27,841 nucleotides of DNA, from positions 3,859 through 31,699 of the forward strand of contig DCAF01000034.1 of assembly GCA_002311915.1 (NCBI GenBank), written 5' to 3'. Position 1 is the stretch's first letter, and every line of letters starts with the position of its first letter. Source of the stretch: Sulfurovum sp. UBA1140. GTDB lineage: Bacteria > Campylobacterota > Campylobacteria > Campylobacterales > Sulfurovaceae. Of the stretch, positions 14,693 through 22,754 are shown one piece after another. The notes under the pieces are model-generated. The model did not search any database, was not told the DNA's origin, and was given only the letters and a program-made list of their open reading frames with translations. The translations under genes were made by a program, and so were the position numbers.

Positions 14693-15687
14693 TGGCAAAC
14701 ATTTCTTATAAAGATGCAGGTGTAGATATAGATGCAGGTAATAGTTTTGTAGAGGCGATTAAAGCTGATGTTCAATCGACTTTTGATTCCAATGTAATTG
14801 GTGGGATTGGTTCGTTTGCAGGTGCTTATGCACTGCCTACAGGATATAAAGAGCCTGTGATTCTCTCTGCTACTGATGGGGTAGGAACGAAGCTTAAATT
14901 GGCTATCGAAAGCAATATTTTTGATACCGTAGGGATTGACCTTGTTGCGATGTGTGTGAATGACCTGATTTGTAACTTTGGTACGCCAATGTTCTTCCTT
15001 GATTACTATGCAACGGGTAAACTTGTACCCCAAAATGCAAAAGATGTGGTGGCAGGAATTGCCGAGGGTTGTCGCCGAAGTGAGTGTTCTTTGGTCGGTG
15101 GTGAGACTGCTGAGATGCCAGGGATGTATGCCAATGATGATTTTGATTTGGCTGGTTTTGCTGTGGGTATTGCAGAGCGAAGCGAGATGGATACCGTCTC
15201 TAATGTTAAAGAGGGGCAAGTGATTATTGCATTGCCAAGTTCAGGGGTTCACTCTAATGGTTATTCATTGGTTAGAAAACTATTCTTTGATAAATTAGAG
15301 ATGAGTCTGAATGATGACTTTAACGGTAAACCACTGATTGATACACTGCTTACTCCAACACGAATTTATGTTAAAGAGTTTAAAGCCAACCGAGATAAAA
15401 TAGTGGCATTGGCACACATTACAGGTGGTGGAATTGTAGAGAATTTACCAAGAGTGCTTCCTGAGGGGATGAGAGCAAAAATTACCAAAGATGCCATTAG
15501 AGTGCTTCCTATTTTTGAATTTATGGGGCAATACGTAGACGAAGAAGAGATGTTTAGAACCTTTAATATGGGTGTGGGTATGATTTTGGTGGTTGATGCA
15601 CAAGATGTTGATGCTGTGTGTAATAATACCGATGGATATGTTATTGGCGAGATTATTAATGGGGACAAAGGTGTTGAATTAATCTAA
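14692..15687 (+). CDS. purM: phosphoribosylformylglycinamidine cyclo-ligase (AIR synthetase)
   Basis: A 331-residue member of the PurM/ThiL/SelD ATPase family that closes the imidazole ring of aminoimidazole ribonucleotide, the fifth step of purine synthesis. Conserved regions are ISYKDAGVDIDAGN at the start, GGIGSFAGAY, SATDGVGTKLKLA, LVGGETAEMPGMY and AHITGGGIVENLPRVLP. The length is typical. The ATG overlaps the preceding small membrane-protein gene as TAATG. No other purine genes are visible, so the pathway is dispersed here. AIR is also the precursor of the thiamine pyrimidine. Confidence 0.97.
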   Translation: MANISYKDAGVDIDAGNSFVEAIKADVQSTFDSNVIGGIGSFAGAYALPTGYKEPVILSATDGVGTKLKLAIESNIFDTVGIDLVAMCVNDLICNFGTPMFFLDYYATGKLVPQNAKDVVAGIAEGCRRSECSLVGGETAEMPGMYANDDFDLAGFAVGIAERSEMDTVSNVKEGQVIIALPSSGVHSNGYSLVRKLFFDKLEMSLNDDFNGKPLIDTLLTPTRIYVKEFKANRDKIVALAHITGGGIVENLPRVLPEGMRAKITKDAIRVLPIFEFMGQYVDEEEMFRTFNMGVGMILVVDAQDVDAVCNNTDGYVIGEIINGDKGVELI

Positions 15688-15744
15688 ATTTGATTTTTGT
15701 ACAGTTTTTTTGATGAAAGTATAAAGAATAACTTATTATTCCGA

Positions 15745-15750
15745 TATAAT
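15745..15750 (+). promoter_or_regulatory. -10 box of the LysR-type regulator gene
   Basis: TATAAT in the 94-bp spacer after purM, 31 bp before the ATG at 15782. No convincing -35 is visible. An inferred T-N11-A LysR site could not be singled out. Confidence 0.45.
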
Positions 15751-15781
15751 ACCCTATTACTTGAAACTATGAAAGAGAATT

Positions 15782-16678
15782 ATGAAACTTACACTACGTC
15801 AGATGGAGATTTTTTTAAACGTTGTTCGAGAAGGTCACCTTACCAATGTTGCAAAGGGTATGGGCTTGAGTCAATCAGCCATATCCATGTCAATTAAGGA
15901 GCTTGAAAATATTTTGGGTAATCCTCTTTTTGACAGAATTAATAAAAAGCTTATTCTTAATGAGATGGGTCGCTCTTTTGATAAAGAGATTGCACCGATT
16001 ATCAAAAAACTCAATGACATCGAATATGAATTTAAAAATACGGTTAACAAGGGCATGGTTAGAGTAGGGGCAAGTACGACTATTGTTGACTACCTTATGC
16101 CACCTATTATCTGTAGTTATATGAATAACTATCCTGATGTTAAGATAGGACTCAAAGAGGGAAATACCAAACATATTGTTAACCTGTTAAAACGGGGTAA
16201 GATAGATGTTGGCTTTATTGAGGGGCGAGTACATGACCCTGAAATTATTAAAGAGGTGATTGGTATTGATGAACTGGTGGTGGTCACCACCGATACTGAT
16301 TTAAATACCGAATGTTTTATTGATACCCTTCAAGGGAGAAACTGGGTACTACGAGAGCAGGGTTCAGGAACACGTGACGTATTTTTAGACTATATTAAAG
16401 ATAAAGTTGACCACATTAATATCTTTTTAGAGTTGGGGCATACCGAATCAATTAAATCTTTGTTGATAAACCATAAGTGTTTGACTTGTATCTCGAAAAT
16501 AGCCGTTAAAAATGAGATAAAAGATAACAAACTTATTCGTGTTCCTTTAAAGAATTTTGAGTGTAAACGAGAGTTTTTAATGATTTATCATAAAGACAAG
16601 TATCATAGTGATCTGTTTGAAAAATTTATTTACTTTACGAAGACGATGATTCGCAAGATGTTAGAAGAGAACAAGTAA
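15782..16678 (+). CDS. LysR-family transcriptional regulator
   Basis: A 298-residue protein with an N-terminal winged helix-turn-helix (1-60; LTNVAKGMGLSQSAISMSIKELE) and a substrate-binding domain (about 90-298) starting VRVGASTTIVDYLMPPIICS. This matches the CysB/CysL-type subgroup with LREQGSGTRDVF near residue 195, a segment common in regulators that sense small anions or metabolites. The effector and targets are unknown. LysR regulators usually control a divergent neighbour, but here the upstream gene purM is on the same strand, so a remote or autoregulatory target is likely. The last 44 nt overlap the convergent mobA gene. Confidence 0.9.
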   Translation: MKLTLRQMEIFLNVVREGHLTNVAKGMGLSQSAISMSIKELENILGNPLFDRINKKLILNEMGRSFDKEIAPIIKKLNDIEYEFKNTVNKGMVRVGASTTIVDYLMPPIICSYMNNYPDVKIGLKEGNTKHIVNLLKRGKIDVGFIEGRVHDPEIIKEVIGIDELVVVTTDTDLNTECFIDTLQGRNWVLREQGSGTRDVFLDYIKDKVDHINIFLELGHTESIKSLLINHKCLTCISKIAVKNEIKDNKLIRVPLKNFECKREFLMIYHKDKYHSDLFEKFIYFTKTMIRKMLEENK

Positions 16679-17231
16679 GGGCTTTTTGGTACTCTTCTGG
16701 ATGATTAAGATTGGCAAACTCCTCTTTACTGTTAAACTCTACTACTTGTGTATTTAGAGTCTTTAATAGTGTTTGTAATCGGTGAGTGTTTTGGGTTAAA
16801 AGTGTTTTAGCAACCTTTAAACTACTTCGGCGATAAATAGCACAGAGGGGTTCTGTTCCATAGGGTGAGTGGGCAACCACAATATCTTTTAGGGGAAGTG
16901 CCTCTTGATAGAGTTGCTCTATCGTCTTTTTAGAGACAAAAGGTGCATCGACACCCAACACAAAAATTTCATTGACCTCTAATGTTTCAAAAATAGAAAC
17001 CAAGGCAACCAGTGGAGATGATGCCTCGTAACTGTCTTTGATTAACTCCACTTCAAAATTAAACTTATTACCCTTAGAAGAGATATAGACCTTATCAAAA
17101 AAAGTAGAGAGTCGTTCATATTGATACTGAGCAAGGGTAGGGTAGTCACCAAAAGGCAGAAGGGCTTTGTCTCTTTTCATTCGAGAACTTTTTCCTCCTG
17201 CCATAATGACGGCTATTTTTTGATGCTTCAT
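16635..17231 (-). CDS. mobA: molybdenum cofactor guanylyltransferase
   Basis: About 198 residues with the nucleotidyltransferase signature IMAGGKSSRMKRDKALLPFG (residues 9-28), an acidic metal-binding Asp95 in VLGVDAPFV and PYGTEPLCAIYRR later. MobA attaches GMP to Mo-molybdopterin to make the dinucleotide cofactor of nitrate, formate and other reductases. I prefer the ATG at 17231, which overlaps the dacB stop as TAATG and starts right before the beta strand; an in-frame ATG at 17252 lies inside dacB and has no better ribosome site. The 3' end overlaps lysR on the other strand by 44 nt, giving a Ser-rich tail (CSLLTSCESSSS) that may be a late extension. Confidence 0.9.
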   Translation of the reverse strand: MKHQKIAVIMAGGKSSRMKRDKALLPFGDYPTLAQYQYERLSTFFDKVYISSKGNKFNFEVELIKDSYEASSPLVALVSIFETLEVNEIFVLGVDAPFVSKKTIEQLYQEALPLKDIVVAHSPYGTEPLCAIYRRSSLKVAKTLLTQNTHRLQTLLKTLNTQVVEFNSKEEFANLNHPEEYQKALTCSLLTSCESSSS

Positions 17232-18637
17232 TATAGGTTGTTTGCCACCCATTCAATAACGGTATTGGCAAGTTTCCGTCCATATAGTGATGATTTTTTA
17301 TCATTAACCAAGATCACTACTACATATCTAGCTCCTGAATTTCCCTCGACATACCCTGCAATATTGGAAACATGTCTGATGGTACCTGTTTTCATCCATG
17401 CCCGTCCATACACGGTGCTGTGTCTGAATCGTCTTCTAATCGTACCATCTATTCCTGCAATTGAGAGGGTATCCATCCAGCGTTGACCATAATTGGTGGC
17501 TCCATGCTCTAAAAGATTGCCCAGTGATTGTGCAGTAATTTTAGAGACACGTGAAAGTCCTGAACCATTGGCAATAAAGGTGGTTCCATACTCTAAAATA
17601 TCATAACGGTTAAGTATCTTCTCTATCGCTTGACCCCCTTTGTAGGGGGTGGCTAAAGAGCCATAATGTTTAGCACCCAAGGTCAGCATGAGTTGACGTG
17701 CCATTAGGTTATTACTCTTTTTAGCAATAATCGAGATAATATCTTCGAGTGGAACCGAAAGATGAGAGAAGAGATATGTGGCCTTGTTTGGAGTACGACG
17801 TAGTTTTATCGTACCTTTAAATTTGATGCCTCTTTTTTTCATCTCGCCTTTGAGTGCATAGTAAAATGAACGGTAGGGTTTGGTTACAATTTTGCAAATA
17901 GTACGTTTACCACAACGTTTGGCAAGTTTCCCCGAGAAGGTAATAACCGATTCTGACCCTTTTTCTGAAATGCTGACCCGTGGCCAAGAGCGACCTTTTT
18001 TACAAGAGCCATTTACAGGGCGTATTTTATTAACAACCTTATAGCTCCAATCAGGAATATCACGCTCTATTTTAATATGCTTTCCTTGTGAGGTGACACA
18101 GAGGGTACTTTTTCGTTGGTTAAACATCATGGCATCGGGCATGGCATTATAGGGGCTATATTTGTTTTTATCAAATCCCGAGTTATTTTTGGTAGAGACA
18201 TCAAAAAGTGTTCTATCTATAACAATATTACCTAAAATACTTTTGATACCAAACGATTGAAGTTGTGTAAGAATATCATCTAAATCCTTGGTTCCTAACG
18301 TGGGGTCTCCAGAGGCTTTAACAATAAGGTCACCACGGAGTATTCCTTTACTAATGTATCCTGTATGCAGAAATTTGGTCTCCCAGCGATAATCATAACC
18401 CAATCCAAGCAGTCCAGCATAGGTGGTGAGTAGTTTAATAACCGAAGCAGGTACCCGTTCTTTGTGTGCATTCCATGAGGCAATGGGCGTTTGAGAGTTG
18501 ATTTCTTGAATGTGGATACTGTAGTTATTAGAGTTAAGAGGAATATGCTTAATCTTTGCGTCCAGCTCATACGGAAGTGTTCCTGCTCCATAACCTATAA
18601 CGGTAAAAAGTAAAATAAATAGATGTATAAATCTCAA
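17231..18637 (-). CDS. dacB: D-alanyl-D-alanine carboxypeptidase/endopeptidase (PBP4)
   Basis: A 468-residue low-molecular-mass penicillin-binding protein of the S13 family that trims or cleaves peptidoglycan cross-links in the periplasm. The catalytic motifs are all present: SxxK at Ser65-Lys68 (PASVIKL), SxN at Ser308-Asn310 (KKSNNLMAR) and KTG at 416-418 (MKTGTIRHVSN). A signal peptide covers about residues 1-18. The start is TTG at 18637, with AAGGA at suitable distance; no ATG precedes the signal peptide. It lies between the small membrane gene 11 nt upstream and mobA, which overlaps its stop, so the three likely form one operon. Confidence 0.93.
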   Translation of the reverse strand: MRFIHLFILLFTVIGYGAGTLPYELDAKIKHIPLNSNNYSIHIQEINSQTPIASWNAHKERVPASVIKLLTTYAGLLGLGYDYRWETKFLHTGYISKGILRGDLIVKASGDPTLGTKDLDDILTQLQSFGIKSILGNIVIDRTLFDVSTKNNSGFDKNKYSPYNAMPDAMMFNQRKSTLCVTSQGKHIKIERDIPDWSYKVVNKIRPVNGSCKKGRSWPRVSISEKGSESVITFSGKLAKRCGKRTICKIVTKPYRSFYYALKGEMKKRGIKFKGTIKLRRTPNKATYLFSHLSVPLEDIISIIAKKSNNLMARQLMLTLGAKHYGSLATPYKGGQAIEKILNRYDILEYGTTFIANGSGLSRVSKITAQSLGNLLEHGATNYGQRWMDTLSIAGIDGTIRRRFRHSTVYGRAWMKTGTIRHVSNIAGYVEGNSGARYVVVILVNDKKSSLYGRKLANTVIEWVANNL

Positions 18638-18648
18638 AAAAATTCCTT

Positions 18649-18876
18649 CTATTTAGAGAATGTTTTTTGAATCATTCGACCAATAAATGATACAAGAATA
18701 AAAATAAAATAAGCAAGTAGTGTAAAGATAAGAGGATGAAGCATTCCCAAGCCATAAGCACCAGCACTTGGCAATGCCAGTAGGTGTTCAACGGGGTGAC
18801 TAAACCACTCTGTTATATGCATTCCTATGGCTAAAAAGAGAAAGATTCCCATAAAAATAAAAAATTGTTTTTTCAT
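18649..18876 (-). CDS. small two-span membrane protein of unknown function
   Basis: Seventy-five residues with two membrane segments (about 4-22 and 48-68) around a polar loop containing HITEWFSHPVEH, where the His and Glu residues stand out. It is the first gene of the set with dacB (11-nt gap) and mobA. I do not recognise a family. The start ATG at 18876 follows an AAGGT ribosome site. Confidence 0.6.
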   Translation of the reverse strand: MKKQFFIFMGIFLFLAIGMHITEWFSHPVEHLLALPSAGAYGLGMLHPLIFTLLAYFIFILVSFIGRMIQKTFSK

Positions 18877-18929
18877 AAATTACCTTCATTAAATAATTAA
18901 ACCATGATAGTCTAAAATTACTTTAGAAA

Positions 18930-18943
18930 CCTCACAATTGAGG
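18930..18943 (-). terminator. weak terminator-like hairpin after the 113-residue unknown gene
   Basis: On the minus strand CCTCA-ATTG-TGAGG is followed by TTTCTAAAGTAATTTT. The stem is only 5 bp and the U-run is interrupted, so it may be a partial terminator. It lies 38 bp after the stop at 18981. Confidence 0.35.
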
Positions 18944-18980
18944 GTATTCTATGCAACAGAAGGGTATATTTGTTAAATAC

Positions 18981-19322
18981 TTAACAGACCATCCAATTTT
19001 CCATTTTAAACAGATCTTTCGTAACAGGCATACCCTTCCACCCTGCTGACTCTAGGTACATCATTTTTCCTCCAAAATATCCAACAACATACTGCTCTTT
19101 ATAAATAGGAAAAGTACCCCCTGAAAACATGGCAAATATGTCTTCATACGAGTTGGGGTGTTGATAATGCTCAAACTCCAAACCATGCAGAACCATAATG
19201 GCAAAATGAAGCATCTCATTTTTCATCATAGAGTGGCTTAACGCATAATAAGAGGGGTAGGTAACCGATGGATTTTCTAATAACTCCGAGATATAGAGCC
19301 GTTCTTTTTTATTTTGATACAT
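18981..19322 (-). CDS. unknown soluble protein, 113 residues
   Basis: No family recognised. The protein is rich in Met, Tyr and aromatic residues (MENWMVC at the end; MMKNEMLHFAIMVLHGLEFEHYQHP in the middle), with no signal peptide or membrane span. It begins MYQNKKERLYISELLENPSV and might be a small helical domain. It stands alone on the minus strand with a hairpin after it and a 104-bp AT-rich spacer before it, opposite the truncated gene at 19427. Codon use and base composition resemble the neighbours. Confidence 0.5.
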   Translation of the reverse strand: MYQNKKERLYISELLENPSVTYPSYYALSHSMMKNEMLHFAIMVLHGLEFEHYQHPNSYEDIFAMFSGGTFPIYKEQYVVGYFGGKMMYLESAGWKGMPVTKDLFKMENWMVC

Positions 19323-19426
19323 TGGGGTATTATAGTGGTTTTTTGAAGAGTTTTAGTAGTTTTTGAGGTTTCCTTTTTAAATGTTAATATTTTGTTAATT
19401 TTTTCTTCGTAAAATAAGCCAACATC

Positions 19427-19669
19427 TTGATAGAGAACAATGTTACTTATATTTCAGATATTAGTGAAATGCCCTCGTTTGTTACCAGTTGGTTTGCCAT
19501 TCCTAAAATGAAAAAATTTGATTTTAAAGTGGCGTTAATTTATGATGAAGAAGAGGGAAAGGTTTTAAATCGTCAAGAGGAGAAAGTAACGGTTATGGTT
19601 TTAAACGATAACAAGATTACGAGTATAGAGTTTGTAAGTGCCAAAGACTTAGGTAGCGTTTTGAAGTAG
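19427..19669 (+). pseudogene. C-terminal half of the small exported-protein family also decayed at 8205-8665
   Basis: Eighty codons that begin only with TTG, just after an in-frame TAA (19415-19417) and without a ribosome binding site. The sequence VTYISDISEMPSFVTSWFAI followed by PKMKKFDFKVALIYDEEEGK and ITSIEFVSAKDLGSVLK aligns over its full length with the rejoined tail of the 8205 pseudogene (YLNNTTNIP, FVKPNMKRKKYDILLIKD, KIEFLTPKELEKRL). Intact members should have a signal peptide and about 65 more residues in front; these are not present in the 104 bp to the next gene. I read it as 5'-truncated. It is the better conserved of the two copies, and a short product from TTG cannot be ruled out. 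Confidence 0.6.
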
Positions 19670-19720
19670 TGATTAGAAATCTTTTTCTTAATATAAAGTA
19701 ATAATTTTAGATTAAAACTA

Positions 19721-19726
19721 TATAAT
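19721..19726 (+). promoter_or_regulatory. -10 box of the 137-residue membrane-anchored protein gene
   Basis: TATAAT lies 32 bp before the ATG at 19759, with the ribosome site AAAGGA in between. It gives this gene its own promoter, separate from the truncated gene upstream. Confidence 0.5.
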
Positions 19727-19758
19727 ATGATTGAATAAATTTTTTAGAAAGGATAGAG

Positions 19759-20172
19759 ATGAATGGTTCAATTATTGTGGCAGGTATTGCCCTTTTTTTT
19801 ATTATTTCGGGATTGATTACCTTTGTTGATGAGTTGCATGATGATGTAGGGGTTAAACATGAGTTTGGTGAGCAGATGGATGATGTTGATGCTAAGTATT
19901 ATAGTGTTGATGTATTGGGTGATAAAATTTTGGTCTTGAATGGTCTTAAAGAGTCTAAAAAGCATTTGGTTTGGGAACGCTCTGCTTTTAAAAAAGAGAT
20001 GTTGGCATTGGCGCCTAATTTTGATAAGATGATCTATTTTATAGAAGAGAAGATTGTTGATGATGGTCAATTTAAGAAAGAGTTTTTAGAACAGATAAGC
20101 TCTTTAAAAGAGCGTTATCTCTCGGGAGAGATAACAGAGCATAGTGCATTAAGTAGCCTCTCTAATTTTTAA
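19759..20172 (+). CDS. unknown protein with one N-terminal membrane anchor
   Basis: A 137-residue protein with a single hydrophobic segment (about 4-23; SIIVAGIALFFIISGLITFV) followed by an acidic loop (DELHDDVGVKHEFGEQMDDVD) and a helical, charged C-terminal half (SAFKKEMLALAPNFDKMIYF and KEFLEQISSLKERYLSGEIT). The tail resembles an SHOCT-like short helix motif, but not strongly. It likely sits at the inner membrane. The ATG follows AAAGGA and the gene has its own TATAAT. It ends 3 nt before the convergent lipoprotein gene. No family recognised. Confidence 0.6.
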   Translation: MNGSIIVAGIALFFIISGLITFVDELHDDVGVKHEFGEQMDDVDAKYYSVDVLGDKILVLNGLKESKKHLVWERSAFKKEMLALAPNFDKMIYFIEEKIVDDGQFKKEFLEQISSLKERYLSGEITEHSALSSLSNF

Positions 20173-20175
20173 AGG

Positions 20176-20922
20176 TTATTGAACACATGGGTCAATAATA
20201 ACTTCTTGATTTGGGTAGAGGTAAATTTCTACTCGTCTATTAAGCGCCATGTTTGTTGCATTGGTATTGGGAGCCACTGGCTTAGAGAATGAACACCCTT
20301 TTGAGTATAGAGGATTGCTTATTCCACTAGAGTGAAGCGTATTTCCTACTGAAGAGGCTCTGGCTTTAGAGAGTTGCATATTGTACTCATAACTTCCTCG
20401 ATTGTCGGTGTGTCCTACGGTTTGGATAATAGTATTGGTATACTTTCTAAGTACGGGTAACATCTGTCTTATCTCGGCTTGTGCCGATGCTGTTGGTACG
20501 GACGAGTTGGTAGCAAACATCATTGGATCACGGAACATAATTTTTACATGCTTATCGGTGTTTGAGACAATTAACTCTTTATTGTTATCTTGTTCTGCAT
20601 TGGGGTTGTTGTCTACATTGGTATTAAGTACCTGTGCAACCTCTTGGGCTTGTTGGTCAAGACTATATCCTACCGCTGCTCCAACGGCTGCTCCAATGGC
20701 TCCACCCATCACAGATCTTTTTCCTATTGTACCACTTCGGTCAGCTGTGCTTCCTCCGACAACGGCACCCAATAGTCCACCTATCATGGCAGCAGTTTGT
20801 GTATTGCTCATACCTGTTCCTGTACCTCCATTAGGAGTAGCACCTGCGTTGGGTATACATCCAGAAAGCATTAAAAGTGTTACTGAAGATACAACTATAG
20901 GGGTTAATATTCTTTTTTTCAT
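20176..20922 (-). CDS. OmpA-family lipoprotein with glycine-zipper domain
   Basis: A 248-residue protein with a lipoprotein signal peptide ending in LMLSGC (lipidated Cys22), a Gly/Ala-rich glycine-zipper region (about 45-90; MIGGLLGAVVGG, GGAIGAAVGAAVGYSLDQQA) and a C-terminal OmpA-like peptidoglycan-binding domain (about 130-240) with TVGHTDNRGSYEYNMQLSKA, where the Asp and Arg bind diaminopimelate, and NRRVEIYL. It would tie the outer membrane to the cell wall, as in the Pal/YiaD group. The tail has two extra cysteines (KGCSFSK, DPCVQ) that may form a disulfide. A minus-strand TATAAT (20952-20947) lies 25 bp before the ATG. It is monocistronic. Confidence 0.92.
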   Translation of the reverse strand: MKKRILTPIVVSSVTLLMLSGCIPNAGATPNGGTGTGMSNTQTAAMIGGLLGAVVGGSTADRSGTIGKRSVMGGAIGAAVGAAVGYSLDQQAQEVAQVLNTNVDNNPNAEQDNNKELIVSNTDKHVKIMFRDPMMFATNSSVPTASAQAEIRQMLPVLRKYTNTIIQTVGHTDNRGSYEYNMQLSKARASSVGNTLHSSGISNPLYSKGCSFSKPVAPNTNATNMALNRRVEIYLYPNQEVIIDPCVQ

Positions 20923-21031
20923 CGGTTTTTCCTAAGTTTTGAATTGATTATATTGTAGTATAGCATATTTTAATTAATGAGTTGATGGGAGTAAAAGGTG
21001 GATAGGAAACGGAGAGTTCACTCCCGAATAA

Positions 21032-21054
21032 CGGAGGCAAAGCCTTCCGATTCC
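21032..21054 (+). repeat. short bulged hairpin of the three-copy intergenic family (copy B), after pyrE
   Basis: CGGA-GGC, loop AAA, GCC-T-TCCG, then ATTCC: the same plan as copies A and C, with a single-base bulge on the 3' arm. It lies 21 bp past the pyrE stop, where a terminator is expected, but no U-run follows on the minus strand. A second inverted repeat, GGGAGT/ACTCCC, lies beside it (20987-21025). Confidence 0.4.
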
Positions 21055-21074
21055 AAGTTTTATAAGGTGTCTAT

Positions 21075-21683
21075 TTAAGCGTTTCTACTGCCTGGTTTAA
21101 TGGCTTGACTACCCTCTTTACATAGAGGACACTCTTCTGGGGTGAACATCTCAAAGGTAAAGTCATCTAAAGCAAAAAGAGGTTTGTTTGTAGGGAGTTT
21201 ACACTCTTTTTTAGGGGAAATATCGCTTCCCTCTCGTTGACAAAACCCTCTATTTGCAAGTGAGGCAAAAGCAACAACATCTGCTCCAAGGCTTTCGATA
21301 ATAGTCGAGGCTTCCATGGCTGAACCACCTGTGGTGATGATGTCTTCACAGATAATTACTTTTTCACCCTTGCTTACTTCAAAGCCACGACGAAGTTCCA
21401 TAGAACCCTCTTTTCGTTCTACAAAAATAGAACGAACACCTAAAGCACGTGCCAACTCATATCCTGCCAAGATACCACCCAAAGCAGGTGCACAAACGGT
21501 ATCAACTTTAATGCCACTTTTTCTAATCATTTCTGCCAGTGCTTGGGCTAAGAGAGTAGCTCTTTTTGGGTCTTCAAGTACCTTTGCACTCTGAAGATAA
21601 CGGTTAGAGTGATTTCCACTTGATAAGATAAAGTGACCCTCTAATAGAGCCTCTGCTTCTTTATATATTCCCTCTACATCCAT
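21075..21683 (-). CDS. pyrE: orotate phosphoribosyltransferase
   Basis: A 202-residue type I phosphoribosyltransferase that joins orotate to PRPP to form OMP in pyrimidine synthesis. The PRPP-binding motif is VIICEDIITTGGSAMEA near residues 107-123. FILSSGNHSNRYLQSAKV near the start and the catalytic-loop region FVERKEGSMELRRGF are also conserved. The C-terminal tail, with CPLCKEG preceded by FTPEE, fits the longer variant seen in Campylobacterota. It begins 4 nt after the frr stop, so the two genes are cotranscribed. Confidence 0.95.
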   Translation of the reverse strand: MDVEGIYKEAEALLEGHFILSSGNHSNRYLQSAKVLEDPKRATLLAQALAEMIRKSGIKVDTVCAPALGGILAGYELARALGVRSIFVERKEGSMELRRGFEVSKGEKVIICEDIITTGGSAMEASTIIESLGADVVAFASLANRGFCQREGSDISPKKECKLPTNKPLFALDDFTFEMFTPEECPLCKEGSQAIKPGSRNA

Positions 21684-21687
21684 CTGA

Positions 21688-22245
21688 TTATATCTTTAAA
21701 ATATCGGCTTCTTTACTCGCCAAGACCGATGCAATTTTAGCAACATAACTGTCAGTAATTTTTTGAATTTCATCTTGTCCTCGTCTCGACTCATCTTCGC
21801 TAATCTCTTTCTCTTTCTCTAGCTCTTTAATATCGTCATTGCCATCTTTACGAATATTTCTAAGAGCAATTTTGGCTTTTTCTGACATGCCTTTGGCTTG
21901 TTTTACAATCCCTTGTCTCTGTTCACTGGTCATAGCAGGAAAGAAAAGTTTAATAAAATCACCATCATTGTTAGGATTTACACCAATATCAGCTTTCTGT
22001 ATCGCTTTTTCAATCGGCGAGAGCATGGTTTTTTCCCATGGAGTAATCGAGATGGTGGTGGCATCTATTGCTATTACATTTCCAACTTGATTTAATGCAG
22101 TAGGTGTACCGTAATAATCTACTTTGATGTGCTCAACAATATGTGTGGTTACTTTTCCTGTTCTAAGGGTTGAAAAGTCTCTTTTAAGTGAATTAACACT
22201 CTTTTCCATATGCTCTTTGGTGCTATCATAAATTTCATTTAACAT
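21688..22245 (-). CDS. frr: ribosome recycling factor
   Basis: A 185-residue protein of the usual RRF length that, with EF-G, splits post-termination ribosomes in the cytoplasm. Signatures: MEKSVNSLKRDFSTLRTGKV at the start of the long three-helix bundle, VDYYGTPTALNQVGNV, ATTISITPWEK, SPIEKAIQKADIGVNPNNDG and SEDESRRGQDEIQKITD near the end. It follows secG by 135 bp, a spacer with hairpin copy C, and precedes pyrE by 4 nt. Confidence 0.97.
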   Translation of the reverse strand: MLNEIYDSTKEHMEKSVNSLKRDFSTLRTGKVTTHIVEHIKVDYYGTPTALNQVGNVIAIDATTISITPWEKTMLSPIEKAIQKADIGVNPNNDGDFIKLFFPAMTSEQRQGIVKQAKGMSEKAKIALRNIRKDGNDDIKELEKEKEISEDESRRGQDEIQKITDSYVAKIASVLASKEADILKI

Positions 22246-22348
22246 GATAATTTCCTTTGTTAGGTTTTAATGGTGAAATTTTACCTTTTTTTGCTTGATA
22301 AGGTGTTTATAAAGTGTATTTATGAAGAGTTAAAAACGAGGTAGCATT

Positions 22349-22374
22349 GAACCTTGAGGCAGAAGCCTCTAAGG
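22349..22374 (+). repeat. short bulged hairpin of the three-copy intergenic family (copy C), between secG and frr
   Basis: CCTT-GAGGC, loop AGAA, GCCTC-T-AAGG: 9 base pairs with one unpaired T on the 3' arm. The lower stem differs from copies A and B yet still pairs. It lies 7 bp past the secG stop and could weaken or end transcription between secG and frr. Confidence 0.4.
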
Positions 22375-22380
22375 TGGTTG

Positions 22381-22707
22381 CTATTTTGTAGAGTTATTGC
22401 TGTCGTTAACAGACTTGTTTGTATCAACAATAGTTGGGACAGCGGTTGAGGTGGAGATATTGTCTGCTACCGATTGATTCTTATCTTGATTGTAGATATA
22501 ACCCATTGTCAAGGTGTTAATAACAAAGAGGAGTGCCAATGCAAATGTTGCTTTTGCTAAAAAACTTGCAGGTCCTTTTGCTCCAAACATGGATTCGTTG
22601 CTTCCACTATAGGCACCAAGACCGATACTTGAACTTTTCTGTAATAAAACAGCAATAATAATGGCAATTGCCAAGGCAATTTGAATAACTAACAGGGTTG
22701 AAATCAT
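22381..22707 (-). CDS. secG: preprotein translocase subunit SecG
   Basis: A 108-residue protein with two membrane spans (about 2-22 and 52-72) joined by the conserved loop LLQKSSSIGLGAYSGSNESM followed by FGAKGPASFLAK, the hallmark of SecG. A polar Ser/Asn-rich tail follows. SecG helps the SecYEG channel move proteins across the inner membrane. It is the first gene of the secG / frr / pyrE cluster and shares a palindromic promoter region with the divergent bioC. Confidence 0.94.
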   Translation of the reverse strand: MISTLLVIQIALAIAIIIAVLLQKSSSIGLGAYSGSNESMFGAKGPASFLAKATFALALLFVINTLTMGYIYNQDKNQSVADNISTSTAVPTIVDTNKSVNDSNNSTK

Positions 22708-22754
22708 TGTTTCCTCTTTACGCTTTAAAGTTCATATCAAATGAACTTCAAATT

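Noticed and set aside
14689..15219. A 176-codon minus-strand ORF antisense to purM
   Set aside because: Shadow frame of a strongly conserved gene, with no domain features.
20402..20935. A 177-codon plus-strand ORF antisense to the OmpA-family lipoprotein
   Set aside because: Low-complexity shadow of the Gly/Ala-rich region; the lipoprotein has a lipobox and OmpA signature.
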